This document shows positions 14,717 to 15,208 of a DNA stretch of 15,208 bases, one piece after another. The translations under genes and the position numbers were made by a program. Origin of the DNA: Deltaproteobacteria bacterium. Its GTDB lineage: Bacteria > Desulfobacterota > Desulfobacteria > Desulfobacterales > C00003060. Each line of letters opens with the position of its first letter. Positions within the stretch are counted from its first letter, which is position 1. Below the pieces are notes generated by a model. The model saw nothing but the letters and a program-made list of their open reading frames with translations, searched no databases and was not told the origin of the DNA. The stretch spans positions 8,724-23,931 of the forward strand of contig JAFDGP010000045.1 of NCBI GenBank assembly GCA_019309245.1. Direction: 5' to 3'.

Positions 14717-14751
14717 ATCAGCGGCCACCAGTTCTACTGGTGGTCGCTGAT
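14717..14751 (+). promoter_or_regulatory. 15-bp hairpin in the amt leader
   Basis: Bases 14717-14731 pair with 14737-14751 over a TTCTA loop, all Watson-Crick apart from one G-U pair. It sits between the predicted transcript start and the ribosome site (AGGAGGG, 14756-14762, five bases before the ATG). Only TTTC follows, so it is not an ordinary terminator. It may protect the 5' end of the message or act as an attenuator. Confidence 0.55.
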
Positions 14752-14767
14752 TTCGAGGAGGGACCTT

Positions 14768-15208
14768 ATGAAAAAAGCAACAGCTGTTATGACGGGGGCG
14801 ACCGCGATGCTGTTTTCTTGCTCAACCACCATCTTTGCGGCCCAAAACAGCCACATCGATACCGGCACGACCGCGTGGATGCTGACATCCACCGCCCTGG
14901 TCTTGCTTATGGTTCCTGGATTGGCCATGTTTTACGGTGGCCTGGTCCGGAGCAAAAATGTCCTGGGAACCATGATGCACAGCTTTGTGGCCATGGCTAT
15001 TATCGGCGTACTATGGGCGGTATGCGGCTATGCCCTGGCCTTTGGGAAAAACATCGCAGGCGGCATCATCGGCTGGGACAGCCGTTACTTTTTTTGGTTC
15101 TTCTCCCGATTAGTTGGAGAAGGCCTGGTATATTTTCAGGGTAAAGTAGCGCAAATCGTGGAAGCCATAGGCTTTTCGTTTAATGACCTTTATTTTGTTA
15201 TTGACCCC
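14768..15208 (+). CDS. amt: Ammonium transporter Amt (5' part; frame departs from the family after about residue 108)
   Basis: 147 codons reach the right edge. A signal peptide (MKKATAVMTGATAML, with likely cleavage after TTIFA at about residue 24) is usual for Gram-negative Amt. DTGTTAWMLTSTALVLLMVP (31-50) and GLAMFYGGLVRSKNVLGTMM (51-70) form the first membrane helix and the conserved FYGGL-R-KN loop. The next helix (about 72-93) ends in GYALAFG, followed by IAGGIIGWDSRYFF (96-109). Amt imports ammonium through the inner membrane and is usually paired with a PII protein (GlnK), whose gene may lie further right. After residue 109 the sequence (WFFSRLVGEGL onward) lacks the expected FQ-FAIITPALI-GA-AER pattern, although the frame stays open. 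The gene may be interrupted there. The start is clear, with a strong ribosome site and sigma54 promoter. Confidence 0.82.
   Translation, partial: MKKATAVMTGATAMLFSCSTTIFAAQNSHIDTGTTAWMLTSTALVLLMVPGLAMFYGGLVRSKNVLGTMMHSFVAMAIIGVLWAVCGYALAFGKNIAGGIIGWDSRYFFWFFSRLVGEGLVYFQGKVAQIVEAIGFSFNDLYFVIDP
15090..15208. mobile_element. Possible left end of an inserted element within amt
   Basis: From about 15090 the translation stops matching Amt, and the DNA becomes more AT-rich than the rest of the gene. CTTCTCC (15100-15106) and GGAGAAG (15116-15122) form a 7-bp inverted repeat close to this junction. An ATG at 15162 is followed by open sequence to the window end. No transposase can be recognised in so little sequence, and no terminal repeat pair or target duplication can be tested. 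Confidence 0.25.

Noticed and set aside
14701..15144. A 147-codon plus-strand frame overlapping amt in another frame
   Set aside because: The amt frame has the ribosome site, signal peptide and Amt motifs; the other frame is a shadow.
1..15208. CRISPR arrays, tRNA or rRNA genes, prophage or defence genes
   Set aside because: No regularly spaced direct repeats, no tRNA cloverleaf or rRNA segments were recognised, and all clear genes are metabolic, repair or signalling families.

Overview
The window looks like chromosome from a sulfate-reducing member of the Desulfobacterota (former Deltaproteobacteria), probably near Desulfobacterales. Four things point there. The left edge carries the start of a membrane-anchored multihaem cytochrome c that resembles QrcA of the menaquinone reductase complex of sulfate reducers. 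The adenylate kinase has the Cys-X5-His-X15-Cys-X2-Cys metal-binding lid described for Desulfovibrio gigas. The NADP-isocitrate dehydrogenase is of the eukaryote-like type. Two-component and c-di-GMP signalling genes are dense. This is inference from protein features; no 16S or other taxonomic marker is present.

Layout. On the minus strand from the left: qrcA-like (partial, with its own promoter), then an RimK-like ATP-grasp protein that overlaps the end of D-Ala-D-Ala ligase (ddl) by 4 bp, then a MagIII-like HhH-GPD glycosylase overlapping a DUF1992 protein, with a good sigma70-type promoter upstream of the DUF1992 gene. Next comes about 520 bp without a gene (3523-4041) but rich in inverted repeats, including a perfect 18-bp pair that bounds a 122-bp MITE-sized segment. 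Three plus-strand genes follow: an alpha/beta hydrolase, a GGDEF diguanylate cyclase with an intact inhibitory site, and an FlhG-like MinD/ParA ATPase translationally coupled to the cyclase. The minus strand then holds a 111-residue protein of unknown function, a hybrid sensor kinase (REC-PAS-HisKA-HATPase-REC), an HDOD-GAF-like histidine kinase with an almost ideal sigma70 promoter, adk with a clear intrinsic terminator, and icd. At the right edge a plus-strand ammonium transporter gene (amt) begins behind a well-spaced sigma54 promoter and a 15-bp leader hairpin. Its reading frame leaves the Amt family pattern near residue 109, where the DNA also becomes more AT-rich, so it may be interrupted by a mobile element that continues past the window.

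How the genes fit together. Energy and carbon metabolism are represented by qrcA-like, icd and adk, nitrogen uptake by amt, wall precursor synthesis by ddl, and base repair by the glycosylase. The middle is a signalling block: c-di-GMP synthesis coupled to an FlhG-type ATPase, and two histidine kinases with no DNA-binding output domain that could form a phosphorelay. None of these genes is clearly foreign. The points most worth a second look are the cyclase/FlhG pair, the ddl/ATP-grasp pair, the inverted-repeat island at 3.7-3.95 kb, a possible antisense transcript with a small ORF at 7.3-7.6 kb, and the amt junction.
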